Shown here one piece after another: positions 18,658-28,052 of a stretch of 64,000 nucleotides of DNA. The position numbers were made by a program, and so were the translations under genes. Positions within the stretch are counted from its first letter, which is position 1; the number at the start of each line of letters is the position of its first letter. This DNA comes from Vibrio ouci. Lineage in GTDB: Bacteria > Pseudomonadota > Gammaproteobacteria > Enterobacterales > Vibrionaceae. The stretch is taken from assembly GCF_004551525.1 (NCBI RefSeq), contig NZ_SATR01000013.1, positions 58,785 through 122,784 on the forward strand. Reading direction: 5' to 3'. The notes under the pieces are model-generated. The model was not told the DNA's origin. It made no database searches and saw nothing but the letters and a program-made list of their open reading frames with translations.

Positions 18658-20790
18658 ATGTTCGAAAAACCAGTTGTTAAAACGTTCCAGTACGGTAACC
18701 ACACAGTTACTCTAGAAACTGGCGTTATTGCACGTCAAGCTACTGCAGCAGTTATGGTTACTATGGACGATACATCAGTATTCGTATCTGTAGTTGGTAA
18801 AAAAGAAGCGGTAGAAGGCCAAGACTTCTTCCCTCTAACAGTTAACTACCAAGAGCGTACTTACGCTGCAGGTAAAATCCCTGGTGGCTTCTTCAAGCGT
18901 GAAGGTCGTCCTTCTGAAGGTGAAACACTGACTGCTCGTCTAATCGACCGTCCAATTCGCCCTCTATTCCCGGATGCATTCAAAAACGAAGTTCAGGTTA
19001 TCGCGACAGTTATGTCTGTAAACCCTGACGTTCAACCAGACATCGTAACAATGATCGGTACGTCTGCTGCTCTTGCTATCTCTGGTATCCCGTTCAACGG
19101 TCCTATCGGTGCAGCACGTGTTGGTCACGTTGATGGTCAGCTAGTACTGAACCCAAGCAACACTGAGCTAGCAACGTCTAAGCTTGACCTAGTTGTTGCT
19201 GGTACTGAAGGCGCTGTTCTTATGGTTGAGTCTGAAGCAGACAACCTAACAGAAGAAGAGATGCTTTCTGCAGTAGTATTCGGTCACGATCAACAGCAAG
19301 CTGTTATCTCTGCAATCAACGAATTCGCAGCTGAAGTAGCGACTCCAGCTTGGGGTTGGGTTGCTCCTGAAGAGAACACTGCACTGATAACTAAGATTGC
19401 TGAACTAGCAGAAGCTAAGCTTGTAGAAGCTTACCAAATCACTGAGAAGATGGCTCGTTACGACCGTATTCACACGATTGCTGCAGAAGTAAACGAAGTA
19501 CTACTTGCTGAAGATCTAGAAGCAAATACAAAAGAAATTCACACTATCTTCCACGATCTAGAGAAGACAGTTGTTCGTCGTAGCATCATCGCGGGTAACC
19601 CACGTATCGATGGTCGTGAAAAAGACATGGTTCGTGCGCTTGATGTACGTACTGGCGTTCTTCCACGTACGCACGGTTCTTCACTATTCACTCGTGGTGA
19701 AACTCAGGCAATCGTAACTGCGACTCTAGGTACGCAGCGCGATGCTCAAATCATCGACGAGCTAACAGGTGAGCGTAAAGATCACTTCCTACTACACTAC
19801 AACTTCCCTCCATACTGTGTAGGCGAAACTGGTTTTGTAGGTTCTCCTAAGCGTCGTGAAATCGGCCACGGTAAACTAGCTAAGCGTGGTATTGCTGCAG
19901 TAATGCCATCTGTAGATGAGTTCCCATACACAGTACGTGTAGTATCAGAAATCACAGAATCTAACGGTTCTTCTTCAATGGCTTCTGTATGTGGTACTTC
20001 TCTAGCACTTATGGATGCTGGTGTTCCAATTAAAGCTTCTGTTGCGGGTATCGCAATGGGTCTAGTTAAAGAAGGCGACGACTTCGTTGTTCTTTCTGAC
20101 ATCCTTGGTGACGAAGACCACCTAGGTGACATGGACTTTAAAGTAGCAGGTACTAACGACGGTATCACTGCACTTCAGATGGATATCAAGATCGAAGGTA
20201 TCACTAAAGAGATCATGCAAATTGCACTTAACCAAGCGCAAGGTGCACGTAAGCACATCCTATCTGTAATGGATGAAGCGATTTCTGGTGCTCGTGATGA
20301 TATCTCTGAGTTCGCTCCGCGTATTCACACAATGAAGATCAGCGCTGAGAAGATCAAAGACGTTATCGGTAAAGGTGGTGCAGTTATCCGTGCTCTAACT
20401 GAAGAGACAGGTACAACTATCGAAATCGAAGACGACGGTACAATCAAGATTGCTGCAACTGAAGGTACAGCTGCGAAAGAAGCAATCCGTCGTATCGAAG
20501 AGATCACTGCAGAAGTTGAAGTGGGCCGTATCTACACAGGTAAAGTTGCTCGTCTAGCTGACTTCGGTGCATTCGTTACTATTCTTCCTGGTAAAGATGG
20601 TCTAGTACACATCTCTCAAATCGCTGACAAGCGCGTTGAGAAAGTGTCTGATTACCTTGCTGAAGGTCAAGAAGTTCAAGTTAAAGTACTTGAAATCGAC
20701 CGTCAGGGCCGTGTTCGTCTAAGCATGAAAGAAGCGGTAGAAAAGACAGAAGAAGCAGCTGCTGAAGAAAAGCCAGCAACTGACGCATAA
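18658..20790 (+). CDS. pnp: polynucleotide phosphorylase
   Basis: PNPase is the phosphate-dependent 3'-5' exoribonuclease of the RNA degradosome. The 710 residues contain two RNase PH domains (about 1-210 and 310-540) around an alpha-helical segment. The catalytic core has [12 protein letters not shown] and [20 protein letters not shown] domain follows ([20 protein letters not shown]), then an S1 domain ([31 protein letters not shown]) and a short acidic tail. The ATG at 18658 aligns with the E. coli start and has AAGGAA upstream; an in-frame ATG eight codons earlier does not. A structured leader suggests autoregulation. Confidence 0.98.
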   Translation: MFEKPVVKTFQYGNHTVTLETGVIARQATAAVMVTMDDTSVFVSVVGKKEAVEGQDFFPLTVNYQERTYAAGKIPGGFFKREGRPSEGETLTARLIDRPIRPLFPDAFKNEVQVIATVMSVNPDVQPDIVTMIGTSAALAISGIPFNGPIGAARVGHVDGQLVLNPSNTELATSKLDLVVAGTEGAVLMVESEADNLTEEEMLSAVVFGHDQQQAVISAINEFAAEVATPAWGWVAPEENTALITKIAELAEAKLVEAYQITEKMARYDRIHTIAAEVNEVLLAEDLEANTKEIHTIFHDLEKTVVRRSIIAGNPRIDGREKDMVRALDVRTGVLPRTHGSSLFTRGETQAIVTATLGTQRDAQIIDELTGERKDHFLLHYNFPPYCVGETGFVGSPKRREIGHGKLAKRGIAAVMPSVDEFPYTVRVVSEITESNGSSSMASVCGTSLALMDAGVPIKASVAGIAMGLVKEGDDFVVLSDILGDEDHLGDMDFKVAGTNDGITALQMDIKIEGITKEIMQIALNQAQGARKHILSVMDEAISGARDDISEFAPRIHTMKISAEKIKDVIGKGGAVIRALTEETGTTIEIEDDGTIKIAATEGTAAKEAIRRIEEITAEVEVGRIYTGKVARLADFGAFVTILPGKDGLVHISQIADKRVEKVSDYLAEGQEVQVKVLEIDRQGRVRLSMKEAVEKTEEAAAEEKPATDA

Positions 20791-20844
20791 TTTAGCCATT
20801 TTAGGCTATGAGTGAATTAGCCTATTTTGCTAAAAGCATGTTAT

Positions 20845-20870
20845 AAAGGGAGCATTACGCTCCCTTTTTT
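20845..20870 (+). terminator. terminator after pnp
   Basis: The stem AAAGGGAGC / GCTCCCTTT with the loop ATTAC, followed by T-rich sequence. Confidence 0.88.
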
Positions 20871-20916
20871 AATGTGGATAGACTGAGACTTTGCTCAGTG
20901 ACAGGAGTACCTATAC

Positions 20917-21834
20917 GTGAAATGGTTTCGAACAGCATCGATTAGTCTTGCACTATTAGTCACCGCCGGTTGTGCCTCAACCTCCAATGACAATGCTCAA
21001 TGGCTATACCCACCAATGGCTGTTCCTTTGCAGGCTAGTGTGCAGCAAGAAGTTCAGATTGCTCGTTTATCTCAGCTGCTAACGCGCCCTGATTTATCGA
21101 ATGATGTTAGAGCAAAAATGCTTTATGAGCGCGGTAACTATTATGACAGCGTTGGTTTGCGTGATTTGGCTCGATTGGACTACAACCAGTCACTGGCATT
21201 GAATCCTGCACAGCCGGATCTGTTCAATTTACTTGGTGTCTACTTTACCCAAGTGGGTGAGTTTGATGCTGCGTATGACGCATTTGATTCAACTCTCGAA
21301 TTAGCCCCAGGTAATACTTATGCTGCTCGTAATCGAGCCATTGCTTTGTATTACGGCGATCGCATCGATCTTGCGTTAGAAGATATCCAAAAACATTACG
21401 ATCAAGATCCAAGCGATCCATTTAGAGCACTGTGGCTGTATATCGTTAAGCATGAAAAATCCCCTGAGTTGGCACGCCAAGAGTTGGAGCAAAGCTACCA
21501 GAACCGCGATGAGCAATGGGGGTGGGTATTAGTGGCGATCACTTTAGGTGACGTGACTGAAGAGCAAGCCTTCAAAGCGATTCTTGCTGGTACAAGAGAC
21601 AACACGGTTTTAGCTCAACGCCTAACAGAAGCGTATTTCTACTTAGGTAAGCGTTACCAAGCCGAAGGAGACTTCGCTAGCGCGATCTCTTTGTATAAAT
21701 TGGCGATCTCATTTAACGTATTCGAATATGTTGAGCACCGTTATTCCTTCCTTGAATTGAGCCGTATCTACAATCAAGTTAAAGCGGAGCACTTAGCTAA
21801 AGCAAAACAAGCGCAAGCTAACAACACTCAGTAA
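20917..21834 (+). CDS. nlpI: lipoprotein NlpI
   Basis: NlpI is an outer-membrane lipoprotein built of TPR repeats that acts as an adaptor for murein hydrolases and the protease Prc. The 305 residues start at GTG (ACAGGAGT site upstream), with a lipoprotein signal ending LVTAGC and Cys19 as the lipid anchor. TPR units follow around residues 65-135 (YERGNYYDSVGLRDLARLDY, FNLLGVYFTQVGEFDAAYD) and again near 240. The gene follows pnp, as in E. coli, but has its own terminators on both sides. Confidence 0.95.
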   Translation: MKWFRTASISLALLVTAGCASTSNDNAQWLYPPMAVPLQASVQQEVQIARLSQLLTRPDLSNDVRAKMLYERGNYYDSVGLRDLARLDYNQSLALNPAQPDLFNLLGVYFTQVGEFDAAYDAFDSTLELAPGNTYAARNRAIALYYGDRIDLALEDIQKHYDQDPSDPFRALWLYIVKHEKSPELARQELEQSYQNRDEQWGWVLVAITLGDVTEEQAFKAILAGTRDNTVLAQRLTEAYFYLGKRYQAEGDFASAISLYKLAISFNVFEYVEHRYSFLELSRIYNQVKAEHLAKAKQAQANNTQ

Positions 21835-21852
21835 CTAAAATGAACGAAAAGA

Positions 21853-21879
21853 AAACCGCTGCTCTCAGCGGTTTTTTTT
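21853..21879 (+). terminator. terminator after nlpI
   Basis: The stem CCGCTG / CAGCGG with the loop CTCT, flanked by A4 and T8. Confidence 0.92.
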
Positions 21880-21880
21880 A

Positions 21881-21927
21881 TTGCCTAAAATTTGATTATG
21901 GCTAAAATAGTTAGCCTTGCTAACTAA
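21881..21927 (+). promoter_or_regulatory. marR promoter with overlapping palindromic operator
   Basis: TTGCCT (21881-21886), a 16-base spacer and TAAAAT (21903-21908) form a good sigma-70 promoter. The palindrome TAGTTAGC-CTT-GCTAACTA (21908-21926) starts on the last base of the -10 and would cover the transcription start. The same palindrome stands before the MATE gene, so it is the likely binding site of the encoded MarR protein. Confidence 0.8.
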
Positions 21928-21938
21928 AAGTAACATCC

Positions 21939-22352
21939 ATGACTTTAGAAAAGAACTTGATTGAGTTAGAACGATTCTGTTCTAAAGCTTGGCGTGTCTA
22001 TGCCAAAGAAGATCCGTTATCACTGCTGAGTTTTAATGAGTTTGATTACCTTAGAGTGATCCAAACTTCATCTGAAGGGATGAGGATTACTGACTTAGCG
22101 GAAGAGATGAAGGTGACCAAACCATCGGCATCAAATATGGTCGCGCGCCTAGAAAAGAAAGGCTTAGTACGTAGAGTCGCCTGTAATGAAGACGCACGTT
22201 CTAAGCGAGTAACTTTGACGGAAAAAGTGATTCAGGATTTATCCCTAGAGCAAGTTGTTTATAAGGAAATTGCCCAAGCGATGAATGCCAAACTATCGGC
22301 TAAAGAAGTCGAACAATTGGTATCGCTGTTAGAGAAATCATTAAAAGCTTAA
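21939..22352 (+). CDS. MarR-family transcriptional regulator
   Basis: This is a winged-helix dimeric repressor of 137 residues. The DNA-binding part reads MRITDLAEEMKVTKPSASNMVARLEKKGLVRRVACNEDARSKRVTLTEK, with the helix-turn-helix followed by the conserved D-R-wing motif. Flanking helices at both ends (LIELERFCSKAWRVYAKEDP and SAKEVEQLVSLLEKSL) would form the dimer interface. The gene precedes a MATE efflux gene by about 30 bases, and both have the same palindromic operator, so it most probably represses itself and the exporter until a ligand binds. The ligand is unknown. Confidence 0.9.
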   Translation: MTLEKNLIELERFCSKAWRVYAKEDPLSLLSFNEFDYLRVIQTSSEGMRITDLAEEMKVTKPSASNMVARLEKKGLVRRVACNEDARSKRVTLTEKVIQDLSLEQVVYKEIAQAMNAKLSAKEVEQLVSLLEKSLKA

Positions 22353-22362
22353 ATTTAATTAT

Positions 22363-22383
22363 TTAGTTAGCCTTGCTAACTAA
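22363..22383 (+). promoter_or_regulatory. second copy of the MarR-type operator, abutting the MATE start
   Basis: TTAGTTAGC-CTT-GCTAACTAA has perfect nine-base arms (22363-22371 and 22375-22383) around the same CTT centre as the marR operator. The last A is the first base of the MATE gene ATG. No clear core promoter is seen by eye in the short gap; it may act as a roadblock or cover an internal promoter. Confidence 0.8.
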
Positions 22384-23732
22384 TGGTGATGAGAATGCAA
22401 ACTTCAATCTATAAACAGTTCTGGAAATACACCATCCCCACCGTCGCAGCGATGTTGGTCAATGGTTTATACCAAGTTGTTGATGGAATCTTTATTGGCC
22501 GCTATGTCGGCGCCGATGGTCTAGCGGGAATTAATGTCGCTTGGCCAGTGATTGGTTCGATCTTAGGCATAGGTATGTTGGTCGGTGTCGGCACCGGAGC
22601 GCTTGTCTCTATCCGTCAGGGGGAGGGGGACAATGCCGGAGCTAAGCAAGTCCTCACTACTGGTCTGTTACTCCTGTTAGTGTTGATGCCAATTGTGGCT
22701 GGTGGATTGTTCCTATTTGCTGACGACTTTTTACGTTGGCAAGGCGCTGAAGGGCGTGTCTACGAGTTGGGGCTACAGTATCTGCATATCTTGATCGGTG
22801 CTTGTGTCTTTACTCTGGGTTCCATCGCGATGCCGTTCTTACTGCGTAATGATGATAGTCCGAATTTAGCGACTATGCTGATGGTAGTTGGTGCTGTGGT
22901 GAATATTGTGATGGACTACATCATGATTGCGCTATGGGGCTGGGAGCTTACAGGTGCGGCGGTAGCAACCGCGATAGCGCAGGCAGTGGTGACTGCGTTA
23001 GGTTTAGCGTATTTCTTCTCGTCGAGAGCTAACTTACGACTTAAGATCAGCGAGTTCAAACTGAAGCTTGCTGCTGTACCACAGATTTTTGCCATTGGTA
23101 CCTCAAGCTTCTTTATGTATGCCTATGGTTCAATGATGGTTGCACTGCACAACAGCCTGTTTACTCAATATGGCGATGTGTTGATTATTGGCGCGTATGC
23201 GATTTTGGGCTATATCGTCACGGTTTACTACCTGACAGTCGAAGGGGTTGCTAATGGTATGCAGCCACTAGTGAGTTTCAACCATGGTGCGCGTAACCAA
23301 GATAATATCCGTAAGTTATTAAAAGTGGCGATGACGACATCGATCTTGATTGGAGTTGGTTTCGTTGTACTACTCAACTTGTTCCCACGTGAATTTGTCT
23401 CAGTATTTAACTCGTCAGATAACCAGTTGATTGAAAACACTGTGCTTGGTATTCGCCTACATTTGTTTGCATTGTTTTTAGACGGCTTCTTAGTGGTCGC
23501 AGGTGCGTATTACCAGGCGATCAATAAAGGCAGCAAAGCGATGTTCGTTACTGTGGGTAATATGCTGGTTCAGTTACCTTTCTTGTACATTATGCCCAAG
23601 CTATTTGGTGTCGCAGGGATCTGGATTGCGTATCCGCTATCGAACATTGCCTTGAGTGCAGTTGTGATCTTTATGCTACTCAAAGATATTCGTCGTTACC
23701 AAGCGCCGCAAACAGAGCAGGCTATCGCATAG
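22383..23732 (+). CDS. MATE-family multidrug efflux transporter
   Basis: This is a Na+- or H+-driven exporter of the multidrug and toxic compound extrusion family. Its 449 residues show about twelve hydrophobic helices in two six-helix halves: PTVAAMLVNGLYQVVDGIFIGRYVGADGLAGINVAWP opens the first bundle, and the second begins near residue 235 (FAIGTSSFFMYAYGSMMVALHN). VEGVANGMQPLVSFNHGARN is the conserved second-half motif. Three in-frame ATGs lie within five codons (22383, 22389, 22395); the third has the best spaced purine-rich stretch, so the true start may be 22395. It is regulated with the adjacent marR gene. Vibrios have several MATE proteins, and I do not assign which. Confidence 0.9.
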   Translation: MVMRMQTSIYKQFWKYTIPTVAAMLVNGLYQVVDGIFIGRYVGADGLAGINVAWPVIGSILGIGMLVGVGTGALVSIRQGEGDNAGAKQVLTTGLLLLLVLMPIVAGGLFLFADDFLRWQGAEGRVYELGLQYLHILIGACVFTLGSIAMPFLLRNDDSPNLATMLMVVGAVVNIVMDYIMIALWGWELTGAAVATAIAQAVVTALGLAYFFSSRANLRLKISEFKLKLAAVPQIFAIGTSSFFMYAYGSMMVALHNSLFTQYGDVLIIGAYAILGYIVTVYYLTVEGVANGMQPLVSFNHGARNQDNIRKLLKVAMTTSILIGVGFVVLLNLFPREFVSVFNSSDNQLIENTVLGIRLHLFALFLDGFLVVAGAYYQAINKGSKAMFVTVGNMLVQLPFLYIMPKLFGVAGIWIAYPLSNIALSAVVIFMLLKDIRRYQAPQTEQAIA

Positions 23733-23761
23733 AAAAAGGGGGCTCATAGAGCCCCTTTTTG
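23733..23761. terminator. bidirectional terminator between the MATE gene and ubiV
   Basis: The stem GGGGCTC / GAGCCCC with the loop ATA, with A5 before and T6 after, serves both convergent units. Confidence 0.9.
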
Positions 23762-23787
23762 TTGGTATTGATGTGCAGGAAGTGAGA

Positions 23788-24666
23788 TTAGATATTTTTC
23801 ACTTCTAGGCCTGCAAGTTGATGCCAATAGCCATTGCACTGGCGACTTTCGATGGTCGAAGGACTGTTGCCATCTTCATTGGCGCGGAACTTATCCACTT
23901 GTGAAAAAGTATCGATACCAAGCGGGCTAAGGCGAACCACATCAACCAAACCATTCATGCTTGGCAGATCATTGATAAGGTTATAGCAATAACCAGATTG
24001 AGTCTGAATGCCGTTCAGGTTAAACACTTCTTGGCCTTCCTGACTGCTTACTTGGATACCGGTAGGGTATTTAATGCAGCACGTCTCACAGTCATCTTTA
24101 GCTTTATTTTCAGCGCGAGCAGTAAAGCAGCGAGCAGAGTACGCCAGTGGTAGGTAACCGTGGCTAAACACTTCGACTTCAAACTTACCTTTGATACCCA
24201 ACTCATCACATTGAGTCAGCACATTGCCTAGCCATTCACGTGACAGTTCAACCGGCATACACCAGCGCGTCATACCTTGTTTCAAAAACAGGTTCAAGGT
24301 GTGTGCGTTGTAAGTATTGACCGCAGGGCCAACGACGAAAGGAACCTTGTGCTCATGGGCTAATTGAATTGCTGATACATCGTTTGCTTCAATTGCGAAG
24401 TCACCGTTGTTGATGTATTTCTTCATCACATTGACTTCACTTGGTGCCTCAAGCAATGCCATAGTAGACAGTACAACTTGTTTACCAGCGCTGCTGAGCT
24501 CTTTGGCAATATCGAACCAATGGGCAGGCTTCATCTCTCGACGTTTAGAACAAACGCTTTCGCCCAGATAAATAATATCCGCAGAGCTACTTTTCGCCTG
24601 GTTGTAAAAGTCTTCGACGTCTTGCTTTGGCCAGAAGTAAAGCAATGGGCCTAATGCATATTTCAT
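23788..24666 (-). CDS. ubiV: O2-independent ubiquinone biosynthesis protein UbiV (U32 peptidase-like)
   Basis: UbiV forms a complex with UbiU that hydroxylates the quinone ring without oxygen. The 292 residues from MKYALGPLLYFWPKQ match the E. coli protein closely. The four Fe-S cysteines are all present: one in LGESVCSKRR and three in SARCFTARAENKAKDDCETCC. ATG 24666 aligns with the family start; a longer frame overlaps ubiU out of phase and has no family match. The gene starts 19 bases after ubiU in a minus-strand pair. The FNR-like promoter lies before ubiU. Confidence 0.95.
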   Translation of the reverse strand: MKYALGPLLYFWPKQDVEDFYNQAKSSSADIIYLGESVCSKRREMKPAHWFDIAKELSSAGKQVVLSTMALLEAPSEVNVMKKYINNGDFAIEANDVSAIQLAHEHKVPFVVGPAVNTYNAHTLNLFLKQGMTRWCMPVELSREWLGNVLTQCDELGIKGKFEVEVFSHGYLPLAYSARCFTARAENKAKDDCETCCIKYPTGIQVSSQEGQEVFNLNGIQTQSGYCYNLINDLPSMNGLVDVVRLSPLGIDTFSQVDKFRANEDGNSPSTIESRQCNGYWHQLAGLEVKNI

Positions 24667-24685
24667 GTTGTTTTCCATTCTTTCT

Positions 24686-25699
24686 TTACTGCCATTTACG
24701 ATGATAAGCACCAAGCGTGGTCTGGGTACCTTCCGATACATTAGCCAGTGCGGCATCCCAAGCTGGTTCAACATGGTAGCTATCTGGCTTCGCTAGGTAA
24801 CGGTCGATAGCCGCACGCCATGTACGAGTCACTTGCTCAACATAAGCCGGACTACGCTGACGACCTTCAATCTTCACGGAAGCAACGTTGGCAGCAAACA
24901 AGTCCGGTAGCATAGATAAGGTATTCAAACTGGTTGGCTCTTCCAATGCGTGGTAAGCCTTAGTTTGATTTTCAAGATCCGCGGTGAAGCGACCCTTACA
25001 TAACGTTGGGTAGCCAGCATTTTCGCCATCACTGTAACGGTCGATAAGGATATCATTGAGGCGTGACTCCAAACCGTTATCTGTCTCTTGCCAACGAACA
25101 TATTTTGCTGGTGAGCAAGCGCCGACCGTATTTGGTGATTCCCCAGTCATGTATGAAGAAAGGTAGCAGCGACCTTCTGACATAATACATAGGCTGCCAA
25201 AGGCAAACACTTCGAGCTCAACATCACTGGTGATATTGCGTGACAGCTGTTTCACCTGATGGATAGACAATACGCGCGGTAAGACAACACGCTTAACATT
25301 GAAGTTGTTCTTATAAAAATCGATAGCAGCAACGTTGGTCGCTGATGCTTGAACAGAGAGGTGAAGTTCAAGTTCAGGGTATTTACGCGCGGCATACTCC
25401 AGAACGGCAATGTCTGCGACAATTAGCGCATCAACCCCACTATGGGCTGCGCGGTCAACCGCTTCTGTCCAACGCTCAAATCCATTCGGGTGAGCAAAGG
25501 TGTTCAACGCAACATGAATCTTTTTGCTGTTGTCATGAACATACTGCACCGCTTTTTCGAGTTTTTTACCAGTGAAATTCAAACCCGCAAAATGTCGCGC
25601 ATTGGTGTCATCTTTAAAACCGATATAGACCGCATCTGCGCCACAATCAATTGCAGTTTTTAATGCAGGTAGGTTACCTGCTGGGCATAGGAGTTCCAT
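24686..25699 (-). CDS. ubiU: O2-independent ubiquinone biosynthesis protein UbiU (U32 peptidase-like)
   Basis: UbiU is the partner of UbiV in anaerobic ring hydroxylation. The 337 residues begin MELLCPAGNLPALKTAIDCGADAVYIGF, the U32 signature, and retain the Fe-S cysteines in SLCIMSEGRCYLSSYMTGESPNTVGAC and in PTLCKGRF. Despite its peptidase-family name it is not expected to be a protease. It is first in the minus-strand ubiUV unit, immediately downstream of an FNR-like box and a good -10, consistent with expression at low oxygen. Confidence 0.95.
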   Translation of the reverse strand: MELLCPAGNLPALKTAIDCGADAVYIGFKDDTNARHFAGLNFTGKKLEKAVQYVHDNSKKIHVALNTFAHPNGFERWTEAVDRAAHSGVDALIVADIAVLEYAARKYPELELHLSVQASATNVAAIDFYKNNFNVKRVVLPRVLSIHQVKQLSRNITSDVELEVFAFGSLCIMSEGRCYLSSYMTGESPNTVGACSPAKYVRWQETDNGLESRLNDILIDRYSDGENAGYPTLCKGRFTADLENQTKAYHALEEPTSLNTLSMLPDLFAANVASVKIEGRQRSPAYVEQVTRTWRAAIDRYLAKPDSYHVEPAWDAALANVSEGTQTTLGAYHRKWQ

Positions 25700-25737
25700 T
25701 GCTCTACCAAGACTGTGTTCTTCTGAAATTGCTGAGC

Positions 25738-25779
25738 ATTTTATGAAGAATTGTGAATGGCAAATTTGATGTAAGGCAG
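25738..25779 (-). promoter_or_regulatory. candidate FNR-dependent promoter of ubiUV
   Basis: Read on the minus strand, CTGCCTTACATCAA (25779-25766) has one perfect FNR half-site (ATCAA) and a degenerate left half. Its centre is 29.5 bases upstream of the first base of TAAAAT (25743-25738). This places the box at about -41.5, the class II activator position. The ubiT promoter has exactly the same spacing. Confidence 0.65.
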
Positions 25780-25816
25780 GTTTGAGTGAGTTTCTAAGTT
25801 AAATACTCACTTGGAG

Positions 25817-27856
25817 TTAGTTTTTGTGGCGACGATTTTGCGCAAACAGCTCTTCAACCTCTTGTCGTGGCTGCGGGCGATAGAAGTGGAAGCCCTGAAT
25901 AGAGTTACAGTTGAGGTTAGACAATAGGGTTGCCTGTTGCTGGGTTTCAACCCCTTCCGCTACCACCGTTAAGTTGAGTGATTTACCTAGGTTGATGATG
26001 TTTTCAATCACGGTGATTTGCTTCGGTAGGGTATCGATATCTGAGATAAAGGCGCGGTCAATTTTAAGCTCATCAATCGGGAAGCGTGCTAAGTATGATA
26101 ACGACGAGTAACCAGTACCAAAGTCGTCAATTGATAGCGCAAACCCAAGTCTCTTAATCGCATTGAGCATTTGCAGAGTGTGTTCACTGTCGCTCATCAC
26201 GGCACTTTCAGTAAGCTCAAAGGTGATGCAGCTAGGATCAAGTTCCGTCGTGCGAAGCAGTTTCTCCATATAATCAATCAGCTTAGGGTTACCAAACTGT
26301 TCTGGTGACAAGTTGATCGCCACGCGGCCAGGTAAGATACCTTGCAGTTTCCAGCGTTTAACCGTTGAAAATACATCGCGCATCACTACGCGACCTAGGT
26401 GCTCGATAAGACCTGCACGCTCCGCGACAGGAATGAACGCGCCCGGACTGATATAGCCTTCAACAGGGTGTTTCCAGCGGATCAACGCTTCGGCGCCGTT
26501 AATACTAAAGTCACGCGCGTTTACTTTAGGTTGATACCAAACTTCTAAGCCGTTTTGCTGTAGCGCTTTTTGCAGTTCAATCTCAAGCCAAAGACGCATA
26601 CGCGCTTCTTTGTTCATTTGATCATTGAACTTAATTAGACGGTTACGGCCGCGATCTTTTGCTTCATACATCGCAGTGTCAGCATTTTGCAGCAGAATTC
26701 GCGCGTCGTTGCCATCGCCAGGGTAGGCGACACTACCAATTGAACAAGCCAGTCGCTTACTGAAGTGGTGCAGATCGAAAGGCTGATTAATCAATGAGAT
26801 AATGCGTTCTGACAACATTTCAACCATGCGGTTATTGTCAGGCTCAGGCAGAATAATGCCAAACTCATCCCCTCCTAAATGCCCTAATACCGCGTGTTGC
26901 GGTAAAAGACGCTTAAGACGAGAAGAGACTTCTTTAATCACTTTGTCACCAATATGGTGGCCCAAAGAATCATTAATGTTTTTGAAGTTATCGATATCGA
27001 GATAGAGCATGATCAGCGGCGTTTCATTATGAATCAGCTGCTCAAGTCGTTTAGTAAAGCCGAAACGATTGTATAGCCCGGTTAGAGAGTCTAAGTGGGC
27101 ATCTTCATGTTGTGTGCTTGAGAAAGAAACTTGGCCGGACTCCGCATCTTGAATCAGCACTAGTTGCGAGTCACTACCCAAGACCATAGTTGAGTCAGCA
27201 AGCAATTGTACTTTACGCTCAAAACCGCAGCGAGGCCCTGTTAAACACGTTAGCGGTGTTTCACTTAACTGATCGACGAAAGTGTCTGAAAAGACCGTTT
27301 TCGTTTTCTCGTCGACAAACAAGCGAGATAGATTTTCGCCAAGGATGTCTTGCATTGATTCAAAGCCGAGTAAGCGCAGAGCCGCTGGGTTGGCAGAGAT
27401 GATGCAATCATCTTCGAGAAGGAAAATACCTTCAGGCAATAAGGAGGTTAGTGTAGAAAACTTACCTTCCGACTCTTCGAGCGAGCGAACTAAGATTTGC
27501 TTTTCTGAAGTATCGAGCGCGTGAAAAATCACATGCTCAATTTTGCCATCATTATCGATAGGAGAGAGATTGAAATGCAGGCTAGTCTCAAGGCCGAGAT
27601 CACCAATGGTCATTTCTGCTTCAATGGATTCGCCTTTGAAGGCTCTCGCATAGTAAGGCTTGAGGTGATCATAGAACTGCTGACCCATGATCTGGCTGTC
27701 ATTCATACCGGCTAATTCGGTTGAGGTTAAACCTGCAATATCACAATAGCGCCCGTTAACCATGGCATAATTATGCTGGTTATCCAGAATGGCGAAAAAA
27801 AACGGACTATTGGCCGTTATTTTTGTAAACCAGTGCTGTAATTGTTGCGATAGCAT
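25817..27856 (-). CDS. PAS-GGDEF-EAL cyclic di-GMP enzyme (RocS-like)
   Basis: This 679-residue protein has two N-terminal PAS-like sensor domains (about 10-120 and 130-245), a GGDEF domain with intact GGDEF (about 328-332), and an EAL domain with EALIRW (from about 456), DDFGTGYSSLSYL and VAEGVET. No RxxD inhibitory site stands before GGDEF (the residues are LLPQHAVLGHL). There is no transmembrane segment. Both catalytic motifs look intact, so it could make or degrade c-di-GMP. From memory, V. cholerae RocS occupies the same place beside the U32 genes, and I infer orthology. ATG 27856 was preferred to the TTG just upstream. Confidence 0.9.
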   Translation of the reverse strand: MLSQQLQHWFTKITANSPFFFAILDNQHNYAMVNGRYCDIAGLTSTELAGMNDSQIMGQQFYDHLKPYYARAFKGESIEAEMTIGDLGLETSLHFNLSPIDNDGKIEHVIFHALDTSEKQILVRSLEESEGKFSTLTSLLPEGIFLLEDDCIISANPAALRLLGFESMQDILGENLSRLFVDEKTKTVFSDTFVDQLSETPLTCLTGPRCGFERKVQLLADSTMVLGSDSQLVLIQDAESGQVSFSSTQHEDAHLDSLTGLYNRFGFTKRLEQLIHNETPLIMLYLDIDNFKNINDSLGHHIGDKVIKEVSSRLKRLLPQHAVLGHLGGDEFGIILPEPDNNRMVEMLSERIISLINQPFDLHHFSKRLACSIGSVAYPGDGNDARILLQNADTAMYEAKDRGRNRLIKFNDQMNKEARMRLWLEIELQKALQQNGLEVWYQPKVNARDFSINGAEALIRWKHPVEGYISPGAFIPVAERAGLIEHLGRVVMRDVFSTVKRWKLQGILPGRVAINLSPEQFGNPKLIDYMEKLLRTTELDPSCITFELTESAVMSDSEHTLQMLNAIKRLGFALSIDDFGTGYSSLSYLARFPIDELKIDRAFISDIDTLPKQITVIENIINLGKSLNLTVVAEGVETQQQATLLSNLNCNSIQGFHFYRPQPRQEVEELFAQNRRHKN

Positions 27857-27975
27857 CAAGTTTGTTCCGACTCTCCGACGAGCTATATATTCACAGTATA
27901 AGTGAATCTGAGTGATGTAATTACTATAACTGTCCTAGCGCCTAGTTTAAAGAGTTAAACCAGAGCACCTATTTT

Positions 27976-28017
27976 TTGATAAATAACAGGAATTGGCAGT
28001 AAAACATACTCTATGAT
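27976..28017 (+). promoter_or_regulatory. candidate FNR-dependent promoter of ubiT
   Basis: TTGATAAATAACAG (27976-27989) has a perfect left FNR half and three of five matches in the right half. TATGAT (28012-28017) is a near-perfect -10 whose first base is 29.5 bases from the box centre, giving position -41.5. The predicted start is near 28024, 29 bases before the ubiT GTG. Confidence 0.68.
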
Positions 28018-28052
28018 GGGGGACTTAGCTAACAAAGTAACGGATAATTCGC

